DNA of 64,000 nt from Dendrolimus kikuchii (GCA_019925095.2 CM034394.1:6522272-6586271), one strand, 5' to 3'; counted from the first letter of the stretch, positions 9,025 through 18,878 are shown. Numbers and translations: made by a program. Notes: generated by a model from the letters alone, not told the origin.

Positions 9025-12000
9025 ATGCAACAGACGACGACCGCGCAAGTACACACCGCGATTCGTACTGAACGCCAATCGCGATCACCGTCCGTCCGAT
9101 CACACCGTTCGCAGCTCAGCGCCGCCACTTTGGTGAGGCAAGTGGAACTGGAAGCAGAAGAACAAATCGCCGCAATCCGTCGGGAGGAGCTCCGGTTACA
9201 AGTGTCGCTGATCAAGAAGAGGGTCGCTGCGAACATAGCCGCCCTCAAGGAGCAGAAAGACGGGAACAGCGTGTGTGAAGACGATGGGGTGGAAACAGAT
9301 AGAAATATAACAGAGTGGTTGAAGAATACCCGCATACGGGGGGAGTCGCCGAGCGCAGGCGACAGGACCGAGCTCGGAACGAGAGGAGCCGGACCGCGAC
9401 CACCGTTAGACGCAGCGGGAAGAGCAAGGGAAGAGTATCCAATGGCGCGGGACCGGTCTGCAGAAACGAATGACCAGACCGCTCGTGTGACGTTCAGAAC
9501 GCCGCGCAACGCAAGATCGCCGACGCCGACCAGATCCAGGGATCGTGGAATCGACCGTCTAGCAGACGTACTGGAGCACATGACACGCAACAGGCCGACA
9601 CCGCGACAGTGCCAGGAGCTGCTTACCTTTAGCGGGGCCCCGGGAGAGTGGCTACCGTTTAAATCTGCAATGCGCGAGTCGACGAGCTTACACGGATTTT
9701 CACCTGCGGAGAACTTAGGCCGTCTACGCACTTGCCTTAAAGGCGAAGCAAGGGAGTGCGTGACAGCCCTGCTGTATACCGCCGTGGACCCTGCGATCAT
9801 TATGAAGACGCTGGAGCGCTGTTATGGACGTCCAGAGATCATAATCAGTCGCGCATTGGAAGACATCAAGAAGTTGCCACGATCGGGTTCGTCTGCCAGC
9901 GAACTCAACAGCCTAGCCACCAAACTGCAGAATATAGTGACGGTCATCTCGTGTGTCGACAACAAGGGATATTTACTTAACCCTATGTTGACACGACAAG
10001 TCGTCGAGAAGCTCAGCCCGCATCTACGAACGAAATGGTGCGACTTTGCAGATGAATTCTCGAGCCGAGACGAGCCGGAGATTATGACACTATCGAAATT
10101 TCTAACGGGCGAAGCAGACAGAGCAATGAAGTATTCTTTCATGACGTCATCACTGCCTACAACGAGTGTAAACGTCACTAAAGAAAATAAAGTGAAGCCG
10201 CCGAAGATGAACGAGCGTCGCCGTGTGTATGCTACAACGGAAGCCAAGATCGTGTGCTACTGTTGCGGAGCTGAGCACCAGACAACGCAGTGCGGCAAGC
10301 TGGCTTCGATGTCGTTGCCAGCCAGATGGGAGTGGGCCAAGGAAACGAGAATATGTTTTTTGTGCCTACTAAGTAAACACAGACGGTTTCGTTGTAAGGC
10401 GAGGAAGTGCGGTGTTAATGAATGCCGCGAGCCGCATCACGCACTTCTACACCAACGAAGGGAAACTGAAGCCGTCAGTGGACCGATCGACCGAGCGGAG
10501 TCGGTCAGTCAACCGGCCGACAGAGAGGAGTCGGTCATGACGGCATCGGCACACAATTCTAACACCGAGAGAAGAGTGTTATTGAAGGTGTGTCCGATTA
10601 CCGTCAAGGGGCTTAACGGAAAGGAAGTGAACACGTACGCGCTGCTGGATGAAGGGTCCACGATCACGCTCGTCGACGAGGAGATAGCCGGGATGCTAGG
10701 GGCAGATGGCCCGAGGAGGCCATTGAACATTCACGGCATCACGTCGAGCCAGCGGGAAGCGGAAAGTAGGATGGTGAGCGTCGCGGTGCGCGGAAGAGCG
10801 CAACCGCACTACCATCCTATCAAGGCGCGCACCGTGAAGAAACTCGCACTGGGAACTCACTCCGTTAAGTCTGAAGTCATACGTCAGTTACACCATTTGA
10901 AGACGCTTCATACAGACGACGTGTGCTTTATGAACGCCAAGCCGCGCGTATTAATTGGAGCTGACAACTGGCATCTGATCGTGACTAGAAAACTGGTGGC
11001 AGGAAAGAAGAGCCAACCAGCCGCTTCCCTGACCCTCTTGGGGTGGACCATACACGGGAGTGCACCCAGAGGCCTGGTGACGCAGGGAAACGACACCGTA
11101 TTACACGTCCGAACGTGGCAAGATAAAGAGCCGCGGGAAAAGGACGAATTATTCGAAATAGTGAAGTCTCATTTCGATATCGACGCACTCGGTATATCGA
11201 ACAAGGTGAAACCTGTAGCGGAAGAACAACGGGCGCTGAAGATATTTTCAGAAACCGTGAAGAGAGAAAACGGCCGCTTCGAAGTCGGACTGCCCTGGCG
11301 AAACGATGACGTCACCATGCCACCGAGCTACGACATGGCAGTGCGTCGTCTACACGGGATCGAGCGCAAAATGGATAAGTCGCCGCAGTTTAAACAAGCA
11401 TACACGGCCCAGGTCAACAGGCTACTAGCAAAAGGATACGCCGAGCCTTGCGAACGAAGCCACGAAGGAAACCAACGCATGTGGTACATGCCTCACTTCG
11501 CCGTTACGAACCCGAATAAGCCTGACAAAGTGAGACTGGTATTTGACGCTGCCGCCCGTTCAAACGGGGTGTGCATGAACGATGCGTTACTGGATGGGCC
11601 AGACTTGCTACGTGCCTTATACGGAATCCTGTTCAGATTCCGGGAAGGGAAGATCGCCGTAACAGCTGACATACGTGATATGTTCCTTCAAGTGAAGATA
11701 AGGAAAGAAGACAGAGCGGCGCAGCACTTCTTATGGCGCGGTGACGACCGCCATAACCCGCCTCGGCGCTACGTTATGACGTCTATGATATTCGGAGCAC
11801 GAAGCTCGCCATTCCTCGCACATAGCGTGAGAGATAGGAATGCGAGTGATCATAAGGAAACATACCCACGGGCGTATCACTCAATCACGCAAAACCACTA
11901 CATGGACGACTGGGTTCAAAGCTTCGAAACGGAAACGGAAGCGGCCAAGGCGATAGCGGAAGTACAAGAAGTGCACAGGAAGGCCGGCTTTCAGCTCGCG

Positions 12001-14553
12001 GGATGGGATACGAATCGCGAGCGCCTTATGGAAAATATCCCGGATGAAGAGAGAGCCAGACAGCCCAAAGAGCTCGGTGCTAGCGCGCATCCCTACGGGA
12101 AGACATTGGGTGTGTTATGGATGCCGGAAACGGATGAACTCGCGTTTAATACCGCTATGCCAAGAGTTCCACACAGCATAAAATGCGGCACGCAAACACC
12201 CACCAAGAGAGAGGCCCTGGGCATGGTCATGTCACTTTTCGACCCATTAGGCTTACTCAGCCCGTACACTATAAGGGCGAAGATAGTGCTACAAAGACTC
12301 TGGAGGCTTAAGCTAGGCTGGGATGAACCCTTGCCAACGGAAGAGGCAAGTGAATTCGAAGAATGGATCCGTGACTTAAACTCTATAAAAGAGTTAAGAT
12401 TACCGCGGTGCTATGGAGGGGATAGAGACGTCGTAAACATGCAATTACACGTCTTTACGGACGCCAGCGAACAGGCCTACGCAGCAGCGGCTTACTGGCG
12501 CTTTGAGCAGCGCAACGGGAACGTCGGCGTCACTTTAATCGCGGGAAAAGCGAAAGTGGCCCCGATGAAGGCGCAAAGCATCCCGCGGATGGAGCTACAA
12601 GCCGCGCTAATAGGAGCCAGGTTAGCGGCGGAAATAAAAAAGGAACATAGTTTCAAGCGTTATGACGTCATCTTTTGGAGCGACTCGAAGACCGTTCTTC
12701 ACTGGATAAGAAACGACTCGGTACGATATACCCCATACGTTGCACACAGACTGAGCGAAATCGGCGAAAAAACCGAGTCTGAGCAATGGCGATGGGTGCC
12801 GACAAGTTACAACGTCGCCGACGACGCAACCAGGATTAACGTCTCGAGTATGAAAACGGACGACCGCTGGTTTAAAGGCCCGGAATTTCTCCATGGACCC
12901 CCGACGAATTGGCCGAAAGAAGAACCGACGGAAACCGAAGATGACGAGGTCGTGGTAACTTACACGACCGATGAAAAGCCACTCGTTGACGTCACAAGAT
13001 TTTCGTCATACGGAAGATTGCTACGAGCGACCGCCTACGCGCTCGCCTTTATCGACAAGTGCAGACGAAGGACTCGCACTATGGAAACGCGACACATAGA
13101 GAGAGCTGAACGTTTACTCATTCGTCAAGCGCAACAGGAAAGCTTCCCGAAGGATTACGAGCGTTTGAAGAAAGGAGAACGCGTGTCACGTGACAGCCGG
13201 CTTTATAAGCTCGACCCCGAATACGGGGGGGACGGGGTAATAAAGCTAAACGGCAGGATCAATGCGGCCACCCTGCGCGAGCTTACCGGCAACCCACCGA
13301 TCTTAGACGGGTCACATCACCTCACTCGGCTGATTATAAGAGGTGAACATGAACAGCATCATCACATAGGGAGAGAACATGTCGTAAACAACGTCCGGCA
13401 AAAATACTGGGTGCTACGAGTGCGACCTACTGTGCGAAACATCCTGCGGCAATGTACGGTCTGTCGTTTGAAGAAGACTGCGCCGACAGTACCGGTGAAA
13501 GGAAACCTGCCAAAGGACCGTCTAGCTGCCTACGCACGGCCTTTTACCAATTGCGGAATTGACTGTTTTGGCCCCATATGGGTGACCATAGGACGTCGTA
13601 AAGAAAAACGATGGGGAATGCTGTTTACATGTATGGTGACTCGTGCCATTCATATGGAACTTATAGCAAGCCTTAGCACAGACTCTGCTATCATGGCCCT
13701 AAGAAGGATGGGAGCACGACGCGGCTGGCCTCAAGTGATATGGTCTGATAATGCAACGAATTTCCATGGAGCGGACACAGAGTTACTAACGGCGTACGCG
13801 AGATGGAAGGAAGAGATGCCAGATCACGTAAAAGGGAGACACTTAGCGTGGCGTTTCATCGATCCCGGCGCACCGAACCAGGGGGGAGCTTGGGAACGGT
13901 TAATTCGGTCGGTGAAGACGGCACTCCACGCGACATTGGCGGAACAAGCTCCCAGGGAAGAAACACTTACGACTGTCATCACGGAAATAGAACATACCGT
14001 AAACTCGCGCCCGCTAACTCACGTGTCGGTGAGCCCTGAAGACGACGAAGCGCTCACCCCGAACCACTTTCTAATCGGGTCGGCGACGGGCTTGCCAATC
14101 ACGGGAACGAACGAGTTAGCAGACAGGAAGACATGGATCGCCACTCAAGCTTTAGCGGACATGTTCTGGACTCGTTGGCTACGCGAGTACTTACCTACAT
14201 TGGCACCGAGGGACGACGTAAGACGACGTGAGGAAAGCATACGTGTTGGAGACGTCGTTATCATTGCGGACGGTCTGTTGCCACGTAACGTATGGCCCCG
14301 GGGTCAAATCGAGCGCACTTATCGCGGACCGGACAACATAATACGGAGCGCGGACGTGCGAACGCGGGGAGGCATCTTCAGGAGACCAGTAAGGAGGCTC
14401 ATCGTCCTGACGAGAAGAGATGGCTTCGAGGATCTGCGCCGGGGGGAGGATGTTGCGGACAGAGAGCACCCCCCTGACCCGCCCGCCGGAGCACATCTAC
14501 ACTCCGCGCCCCGCATACCGCCGACGCCCATAGCTAGCGCGATTAGCAACTAG
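9025..14553 (+). CDS. gag-pol: BEL/Pao Gag-Pol polyprotein (1842 aa)
   Basis: A single uninterrupted frame encoding the proteins for reverse transcription and integration of the element. Seen in order: a charged, partly coiled-coil-like N-terminus; BEL Gag region (DUF1759-like, about residues 190-340); CCHC knuckle C411-C414-H418-C423 and a second C444-C447-H452-C457; aspartic protease with LLDEGST (D542), followed by the BEL-typical LIGADNWHLI; RT with D882 and YMDD at 959-962; RNase H with D1146, E1190 and D1220; zinc-binding integrase N-domain ending in C1477-C1480; integrase catalytic D1513, D1575, E1624; and a basic DUF5641-like tail. Every catalytic residue is present. The protease reads D-E-G-S rather than the usual D-S/T-G. 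The last 34 codons and the stop lie inside the 3' LTR. The length is normal for the superfamily. The start at 9025 is only the first ATG in frame; the true start may be 8894 with a frame change. Confidence 0.95.
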   Translation: MQQTTTAQVHTAIRTERQSRSPSVRSHRSQLSAATLVRQVELEAEEQIAAIRREELRLQVSLIKKRVAANIAALKEQKDGNSVCEDDGVETDRNITEWLKNTRIRGESPSAGDRTELGTRGAGPRPPLDAAGRAREEYPMARDRSAETNDQTARVTFRTPRNARSPTPTRSRDRGIDRLADVLEHMTRNRPTPRQCQELLTFSGAPGEWLPFKSAMRESTSLHGFSPAENLGRLRTCLKGEARECVTALLYTAVDPAIIMKTLERCYGRPEIIISRALEDIKKLPRSGSSASELNSLATKLQNIVTVISCVDNKGYLLNPMLTRQVVEKLSPHLRTKWCDFADEFSSRDEPEIMTLSKFLTGEADRAMKYSFMTSSLPTTSVNVTKENKVKPPKMNERRRVYATTEAKIVCYCCGAEHQTTQCGKLASMSLPARWEWAKETRICFLCLLSKHRRFRCKARKCGVNECREPHHALLHQRRETEAVSGPIDRAESVSQPADREESVMTASAHNSNTERRVLLKVCPITVKGLNGKEVNTYALLDEGSTITLVDEEIAGMLGADGPRRPLNIHGITSSQREAESRMVSVAVRGRAQPHYHPIKARTVKKLALGTHSVKSEVIRQLHHLKTLHTDDVCFMNAKPRVLIGADNWHLIVTRKLVAGKKSQPAASLTLLGWTIHGSAPRGLVTQGNDTVLHVRTWQDKEPREKDELFEIVKSHFDIDALGISNKVKPVAEEQRALKIFSETVKRENGRFEVGLPWRNDDVTMPPSYDMAVRRLHGIERKMDKSPQFKQAYTAQVNRLLAKGYAEPCERSHEGNQRMWYMPHFAVTNPNKPDKVRLVFDAAARSNGVCMNDALLDGPDLLRALYGILFRFREGKIAVTADIRDMFLQVKIRKEDRAAQHFLWRGDDRHNPPRRYVMTSMIFGARSSPFLAHSVRDRNASDHKETYPRAYHSITQNHYMDDWVQSFETETEAAKAIAEVQEVHRKAGFQLAGWDTNRERLMENIPDEERARQPKELGASAHPYGKTLGVLWMPETDELAFNTAMPRVPHSIKCGTQTPTKREALGMVMSLFDPLGLLSPYTIRAKIVLQRLWRLKLGWDEPLPTEEASEFEEWIRDLNSIKELRLPRCYGGDRDVVNMQLHVFTDASEQAYAAAAYWRFEQRNGNVGVTLIAGKAKVAPMKAQSIPRMELQAALIGARLAAEIKKEHSFKRYDVIFWSDSKTVLHWIRNDSVRYTPYVAHRLSEIGEKTESEQWRWVPTSYNVADDATRINVSSMKTDDRWFKGPEFLHGPPTNWPKEEPTETEDDEVVVTYTTDEKPLVDVTRFSSYGRLLRATAYALAFIDKCRRRTRTMETRHIERAERLLIRQAQQESFPKDYERLKKGERVSRDSRLYKLDPEYGGDGVIKLNGRINAATLRELTGNPPILDGSHHLTRLIIRGEHEQHHHIGREHVVNNVRQKYWVLRVRPTVRNILRQCTVCRLKKTAPTVPVKGNLPKDRLAAYARPFTNCGIDCFGPIWVTIGRRKEKRWGMLFTCMVTRAIHMELIASLSTDSAIMALRRMGARRGWPQVIWSDNATNFHGADTELLTAYARWKEEMPDHVKGRHLAWRFIDPGAPNQGGAWERLIRSVKTALHATLAEQAPREETLTTVITEIEHTVNSRPLTHVSVSPEDDEALTPNHFLIGSATGLPITGTNELADRKTWIATQALADMFWTRWLREYLPTLAPRDDVRRREESIRVGDVVIIADGLLPRNVWPRGQIERTYRGPDNIIRSADVRTRGGIFRRPVRRLIVLTRRDGFEDLRRGEDVADREHPPDPPAGAHLHSAPRIPPTPIASAISN
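14441..14450 (+). promoter_or_regulatory. Polypurine tract
   Basis: GGGGGGAGGA directly abuts the TGTTG start of the 3' LTR, the place and composition expected for the plus-strand primer. It is also coding sequence of the polyprotein. Confidence 0.85.
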
Positions 14554-14766
14554 GCGTCGGACGGAATGCGGGTATAGGAGGCCGAAAAAACTAAAAATGA
14601 ACATACTGCTGATACTACCACTTCAAGAAAAATTATCAATTCAGCCACTCAGCTATATTGTACTCTCTTTGTTATACTTTTTAAATGTATAATGTATTTA
14701 TAAATAATAATCATACAGTCCATTATTACGTCGAATTTTCATTTACAACCCGAGGTGCAACTGCCA
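14451..14766 (+). repeat. BEL/Pao 3' LTR
   Basis: Identical by eye to 8070-8385. The polyprotein stop (TAG, 14551-14553) lies 103 bp inside. It is followed by CTGGTGAGC, which does not match the sequence before the 5' LTR. Confidence 0.95.
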
Positions 14767-15010
14767 CTGGTGAGCAAACGAGTATTTTTATATATCTAAT
14801 AATTACGTATAAAAATTAAAGAACGCATTTTGATTAGAGTTTTCACATAACACGTCTTTAAGATTATACTAAAACATTTGCTTATGCATAATATAGTTGG
14901 CGTTAATTTATTACGCTCTTAGTAACAAGATAACTACGCAATAGAAAAGATTTTCATAAAAACTTTGTAGTTACTGTGCAACTTTCCGTAGTAGTTTAGA
15001 AACGCTGAAC

Positions 15011-15120
15011 ATCGACCATAATTCATCTGATAACTAGCTGAGACATATTTTTTATCAAATTATATTGGTTTGTAAACAGGCCTATGATAGCTTGCCAATC
15101 GAAAAGTGTTCATGGCTATT
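15011..15120 (+). repeat. Left arm of an inverted repeat (partner 16142-16251)
   Basis: Reads CATCGACCAT ... TGAGACATA ... TTTATCAAATTATATTG ... CCTATGATAGCTTGCCAATC, and the reverse complement of 16142-16251 has the same blocks in order. Either the ends of one 1.2-kb element or two opposed copies of one repeat. Confidence 0.7.
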
Positions 15121-15220
15121 CGTGAAGTCTTCAAGGCGTGGCAATAATTCCCTGAACGGTTTTTTGCAGGCAAACCTATACGGATACATTTGTAATTAAA
15201 TATCTTTCTTATGATTGTAT

Positions 15221-15284
15221 TAAAGTCCATCCTCGTCGCCAGTGTTGTAGTTAAGCCTCTATTTAGGATTAATTGGTAATAAAT
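15221..15284 (+). repeat. Direct repeat, left copy
   Basis: 64 bp beginning TAAAGTCCATCCTCGTCGCC and containing AAGCCTCTATTTAGGATTAA. Repeated at 15757-15820 with few differences; an RTE copy sits between them. Confidence 0.85.
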
Positions 15285-15297
15285 TATTTACGTATAT

Positions 15298-15751
15298 TAT
15301 TAATATAATTATGAGCATGAAAGTAGAGTAAATGCGGTCGAGATGCGAGCACTACGCAAAATCTGCGGAGTGACGCTCGCGGACCGCGTTCGTAATACCG
15401 AAGTAAGAAAGAGAGTGTCAGGGTGAAGGTAAGGAAAGGAATGCTCCGGTGGTTCGGACATATGGAAAGAATGCATGATTAAACAATGACTAAACAGATA
15501 TACAATGCAAAAGTGGATGGATGCAGAAGTCGTGGAAGGACACGACACACCTTCCATGATCAAATTGATCGTGTACTAGCAGAAGGTGATGTCAGGAGCC
15601 TTAAGAACAGACGAGCATGCATGACAAGAGTTATGAATGTCAAAGAAGCAAGTGAGGTGTATAAGAATAAGCCTAAATGGCGCTCTGTTGTTCGTGCCTA
15701 CCCTGCAAGGGAACTGGCGTGAAGTTATGTATGTATGTATTAATATAATTA
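15298..15751 (+). mobile_element. RTE-type LINE, 5'-truncated copy 2 with target-site duplication
   Basis: The body (15312-15737) is flanked by the 14-bp duplication TATTAATATAATTA (15298-15311 and 15738-15751). This is one of the two longest copies. Its coding remnant starts in the region after the RT catalytic core (MRALRKICGV, ADRVRN, then LRWFGHMERM) and runs to the TGA at 15720-15722, with a (TATG)n tail. It is interrupted by an in-frame TAA where copy 3 has a sense codon, and lacks 18 bp present in copy 5. RT catalytic residues are not included. Confidence 0.85.
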
Positions 15752-15756
15752 CGTAT

Positions 15757-15820
15757 TTAAGTCCATCCTCGTCGCCAGTGTAGTATTTAAGCCTCTATTT
15801 AGGATTAATTGGTAGTAAAT
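15757..15820 (+). repeat. Direct repeat, right copy
   Basis: Second copy of the 15221-15284 unit. With the RTE insert removed the two would be close tandem copies, so the LINE landed in the junction of an existing duplication. Confidence 0.85.
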
Positions 15821-16141
15821 CACACACAAGTACTTTCCGTGATCAGACTGATTTTATTACTGAACTACCTACATATATAGTACATTATTATTTCTTACGT
15901 AATACACTTATACATTACATACCAATTTTTATTGGACAACGGAACGGTGTAGCTACCTATATTGACTTGCCTGTTCATACCTGCTTGCCAGGTAGCCGTG
16001 AACAGAAATAAGTAGGCAAGCCTATTAAAACATATTCACCATGTTAAAAACTATAAGTTGAAACTATATTTGTTCAGTTATTAAAAGAGTGAAGAGAGTG
16101 CAGGTTATGGAAAAAAGATATTAAAATTAATTTAATTAAAA

Positions 16142-16480
16142 ATAGCCATGAACACTTTTCGATTGGCAAGCTATCATAGGAGTGTTTATAAATCAATATA
16201 ATTTGATAAAGAGTATGTCTCATCTGGTTATCAAATGGGTGATGGTCGATCTTCATGTCTCCTCTACTATGGCTATTCTGGGAGCACAATCTTGGGACTA
16301 AATCTGGCCCAAGCACGGAGCACCGGACGCAAACCAACACTTGATGGTAATCGATAAAATTGGAAAGTAGCGCCGGTCCTATCCAACCTAGAGCGTTCCA
16401 AAATACATTTTGAATTGGATGGATTAATTTGTTTCTATTGCAGAAGATGGGGCCAGTAAACAAAATGTCCAATTAAGCGG
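16142..16480 (-). repeat. Dispersed repeat including right inverted arm (16142-16251)
   Basis: 16142-16251 is the inverted partner of 15011-15120. A minus-strand ORF (16074-16472, 132 codons) crosses the region, containing CVRCSVLGPDLVPRLCSQNS. I do not recognise it; its overlap with a repeated block suggests transposon origin rather than a host gene. Confidence 0.45.
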
Positions 16481-16581
16481 CGTGATATTTTGCTATAAGA
16501 ACATGGTCTCCAGGTTGAACTTTGGATATTTCCTCAATTTAATATATTATCTATGCCAGAAATAAGATTACATCCAGACTG

Positions 16582-16800
16582 TCTATACTAATATTGTAAA
16601 GAAGAAAGATTTGTATTTTTGTATGAGTGCAATGATAAACTCAAAAACTACTGGACCGATTTCAAAAATTCTTTCACCATTAGAATGCTACACTACACTT
16701 ACTATCCCAGATTAATATAAGCAATATTTAAAACTAGAAATAATTAGGGATCCCTACTAAAACTCCAATAATGTAACCTAAGGTGTACAAAAATTAGTGT
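16582..16800 (+). mobile_element. Short lepidopteran-type element, related to 63041-63240
   Basis: Starts CTATACTAATATTGTAAAG, contains AAACTACTGGACCGATTT and ends near ACTCCAATAATGTAACC. The same blocks in the same order occur at 63041-63240. Non-coding. Confidence 0.6.
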
Positions 16801-17122
16801 CTCAGTTGCTCCGAGGATGGTTTAGATTAATAATTAGACCCGGTAGGTGGTGCTGAAATAGGGTTCTATTTTTTTTTTCAGGACAGAACAACGTCTGCCG
16901 GAACCGCTAGTCAGATATATTTTAGTTCTTGGCTCGATGTTTTACATTTCAGAGACAAAATTTTGCACTAACTACAACTTTTTTCCACTAACACAACATT
17001 TATGGGGAAATCTCCTAATCTAGACACCCTGTCTAAGAACGATGTTAGAAAAGTATTTTACTGTAATGCCCATATATGTGCAATTGGGCATTCATTTTAC
17101 AGGAGACGTATTATTTCTTTAC

Positions 17123-17379
17123 CATGCAGGAATAAAGAGACATTCGCCAGGTGGTAGGGCATTTGCCCGACTGGATGGTTACCACCCCTGGTCTACAGTA
17201 TGTCGCCGTAACAACCTTGAGTTGTGTTCCGGCATTAGTGACCAGGTTCCAGTCTCCCTTAAAAGAGCAGCAGCGCATTTGTAGCAACTTTGGTGTTGCA
17301 AATGTCCATAGGCGATGGTAACCGCTTTCCATCAAGTGGGCCGTCTGCCTGTCTGCTGATCTCCTGCAATAAAAAAAAA
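17123..17379 (+). repeat. SINE family B
   Basis: Has CCAGGTGGTAGGGCATTTGC, ACAACCTTGAGTTGTGTTCC, AATGTCCATAGGCGATGGTA and GTCTGCCTGTCTGCTGA, ending CTGCAATAAAAAAAAA. An internal segment present in 61620-61928 (CCTGCGGCC to AACCCACAG) is missing. The constant A-rich 3' end and dispersal in both orientations indicate a LINE-mobilised SINE. I see no convincing tRNA promoter boxes. Confidence 0.8.
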
Positions 17380-17446
17380 TTACTAAATTCTGTAGCTAAA
17401 GAGCTTGTTGTAAGAAGTGACAAAATAACCTACAATACAACCACAT

Positions 17447-17667
17447 GACATATGCCCGTCGGTTTGGTCGTTACCCCCTGGTATGGAATATGCGGCCATA
17501 ACAACCTCGAGTTGTGATTTGGCATTAGTGGTCAGTTTCCAATTTCTCTTCTAGGCTGGCACCACATTAGTAGGAACTTGGGTGTTGCAAATGTACATAT
17601 GCGATAGTAACTGCTTTCCATCACATGAGTCCTCAGACTATCTGCTTTACTTCAGCAATAAAAAAGA
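17447..17667 (+). repeat. SINE family B, diverged copy
   Basis: Follows the previous copy by 68 bp in the same orientation. It keeps ATAACAACCT, GTGTTGCAAATGTACAT, CTGCTTTCCATCA and CAGCAATAAAAAAG but is much more diverged, so it is an older insertion. Confidence 0.7.
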
Positions 17668-18332
17668 GAGTTAATTAAAGGTAATTTTATAGCAACTTAT
17701 GAGTTCAACGTATTGTAAAAAAATTATAAAAGTGTTTTATAATTATAATAAAACTACGTTTTAACGGTTTTAAGGTACTTTTCAGTGGCCGCAACGTCGA
17801 AATAACAAAAATCAAATAAATTACCGCGCTTAAAACGTAGTTTTATGATGTGTGCAAGTCGCGAAAACTTAAGAAAATATTATGTTTTATAATTAGTTTC
17901 AGTTCTCGGGTACACATTATTAAAAAACTTTTAATAATCCTTAAAATTCGATATATGCGTAAAATCTTTCTATCACCAACCTTATAAAAGCTCTAAGACT
18001 TCATATGAGCGATATCACTGAGCTATAAAGAACGTAACGTATGTGATATTACACTACGGTGTGACGGCGGGATATTTGCAATAAAGATGATTCCAAGTTC
18101 CTCAAGCGTTATTCAATTTGGTTCTCGGTTGGCGATGGTAACCTGCTGCAGTGCACACCGTAAAATACACTCAGCTTTGATGCGAAATTCACTCAAATCA
18201 AGTACTTTACTTCGTTTTAGAAGCTATTCGATTTATCGCCATCGTGCTATTTTGTGCAATGTTTTTATCATAATAATACGATTCAAGGTACTGTTCATTT
18301 AGTTGTTGATTTTATGCTATATTTATCACTAT

Positions 18333-18672
18333 TATATTTTATAAGGTAAGGAAAGGAATGCTCCGGTGGTTCGGGCATGTGGAAAGAATGCAAGATCAAA
18401 GAATGACTAAACAGATATACAATGCAAAAGTGGATGGATGCAGAAGTCGTGGAAGGCCACGACACACCTGCCATGATCAAATTGATAGTGTACTAGCAGA
18501 AGGTGATGTCAGGAGCCTTAAGAACAGACGAGCTTGCATGACAAGAGTTATGAATGTCAAAGAGGCAAGTGAGGTGTGTAAGAATAAGCCTAAATGGCAC
18601 TCTGTTGTTCGTGCCTACCCCGCAAGGGAACTGGCGTGAAGTTATGTATGTTGTATGTATGTATATTTTATA
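18333..18672 (+). mobile_element. RTE-type LINE, 5'-truncated copy 3 with target-site duplication
   Basis: The body (18344-18661) lies between copies of the 11-bp duplication TATATTTTATA (18333-18343 and 18662-18672). The best-preserved coding remnant of the family is 18358-18639, 93 codons without a stop. It starts MLRWFGHVERM, has DGCRSRGRPRHTC, and ends ELA at a TGA followed by AGTTATGTATGTTGTATG. The (R)WFGHV..RM and RGRPR motifs are typical of RTE C-termini. No RT or endonuclease active site is included. Confidence 0.85.
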
Positions 18673-18878
18673 CCGGTTATCTTATGCCGATATTAGACGG
18701 TTCATTTCTGTCTGTCAATCTTGGGTGAATCAGCCAAAGTGACCCACATAAACATAAACTTGAAACATTTATTGTTTGAAAACCATCGTGTCTTATCACT
18801 TCTGTGGTTTTTAACCAAATTGTTTCTGTTGTTCGATGGCATAGTTTCGAAGTCATTATTTTTGAATCACTATTTTTA

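Larger units (their letters stand above)
8070..14766 (+). mobile_element. Complete BEL/Pao LTR retrotransposon
   Basis: A full-length element of 6697 bp: 316-bp LTR (8070-8385), leader with primer-site candidate and a 33-bp tandem repeat, one long Gag-Pol frame, purine tract, 316-bp LTR (14451-14766). Domain order Gag-protease-RT-RNase H-integrase together with the Gag and C-terminal integrase regions typical of BEL elements gives the superfamily. No env-like ORF is present. The LTRs appear identical base for base, so insertion is recent. It is clearly GC-richer than the AT-rich DNA around it. Flanks (GATCTT before, CTGGTG after) show no target-site duplication, which is unexpected for a young insertion. 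Confidence 0.95.

Noticed and set aside
8943..9800. 285-codon minus-strand ORF opposite the BEL Gag region
   Set aside because: Lies antisense to a clearly coding region; arises from GC-rich codon structure of the real frame.
9025..14553. Endogenous retrovirus with an envelope gene
   Set aside because: No ORF after integrase; the frame ends in the LTR and domain order is that of a BEL/Pao retrotransposon.
15309..15563. Minus-strand ORFs across the RTE copies (also 18295-18480, 53595-53892 and 4197-4577)
   Set aside because: They are antisense readings of the RTE C-terminal sequence, repeated only because the repeat is.
17123..17667. Regularly spaced repeats as a CRISPR-like array
   Set aside because: Two SINE copies in tandem; no short identical repeats or uniform spacers anywhere in the window.
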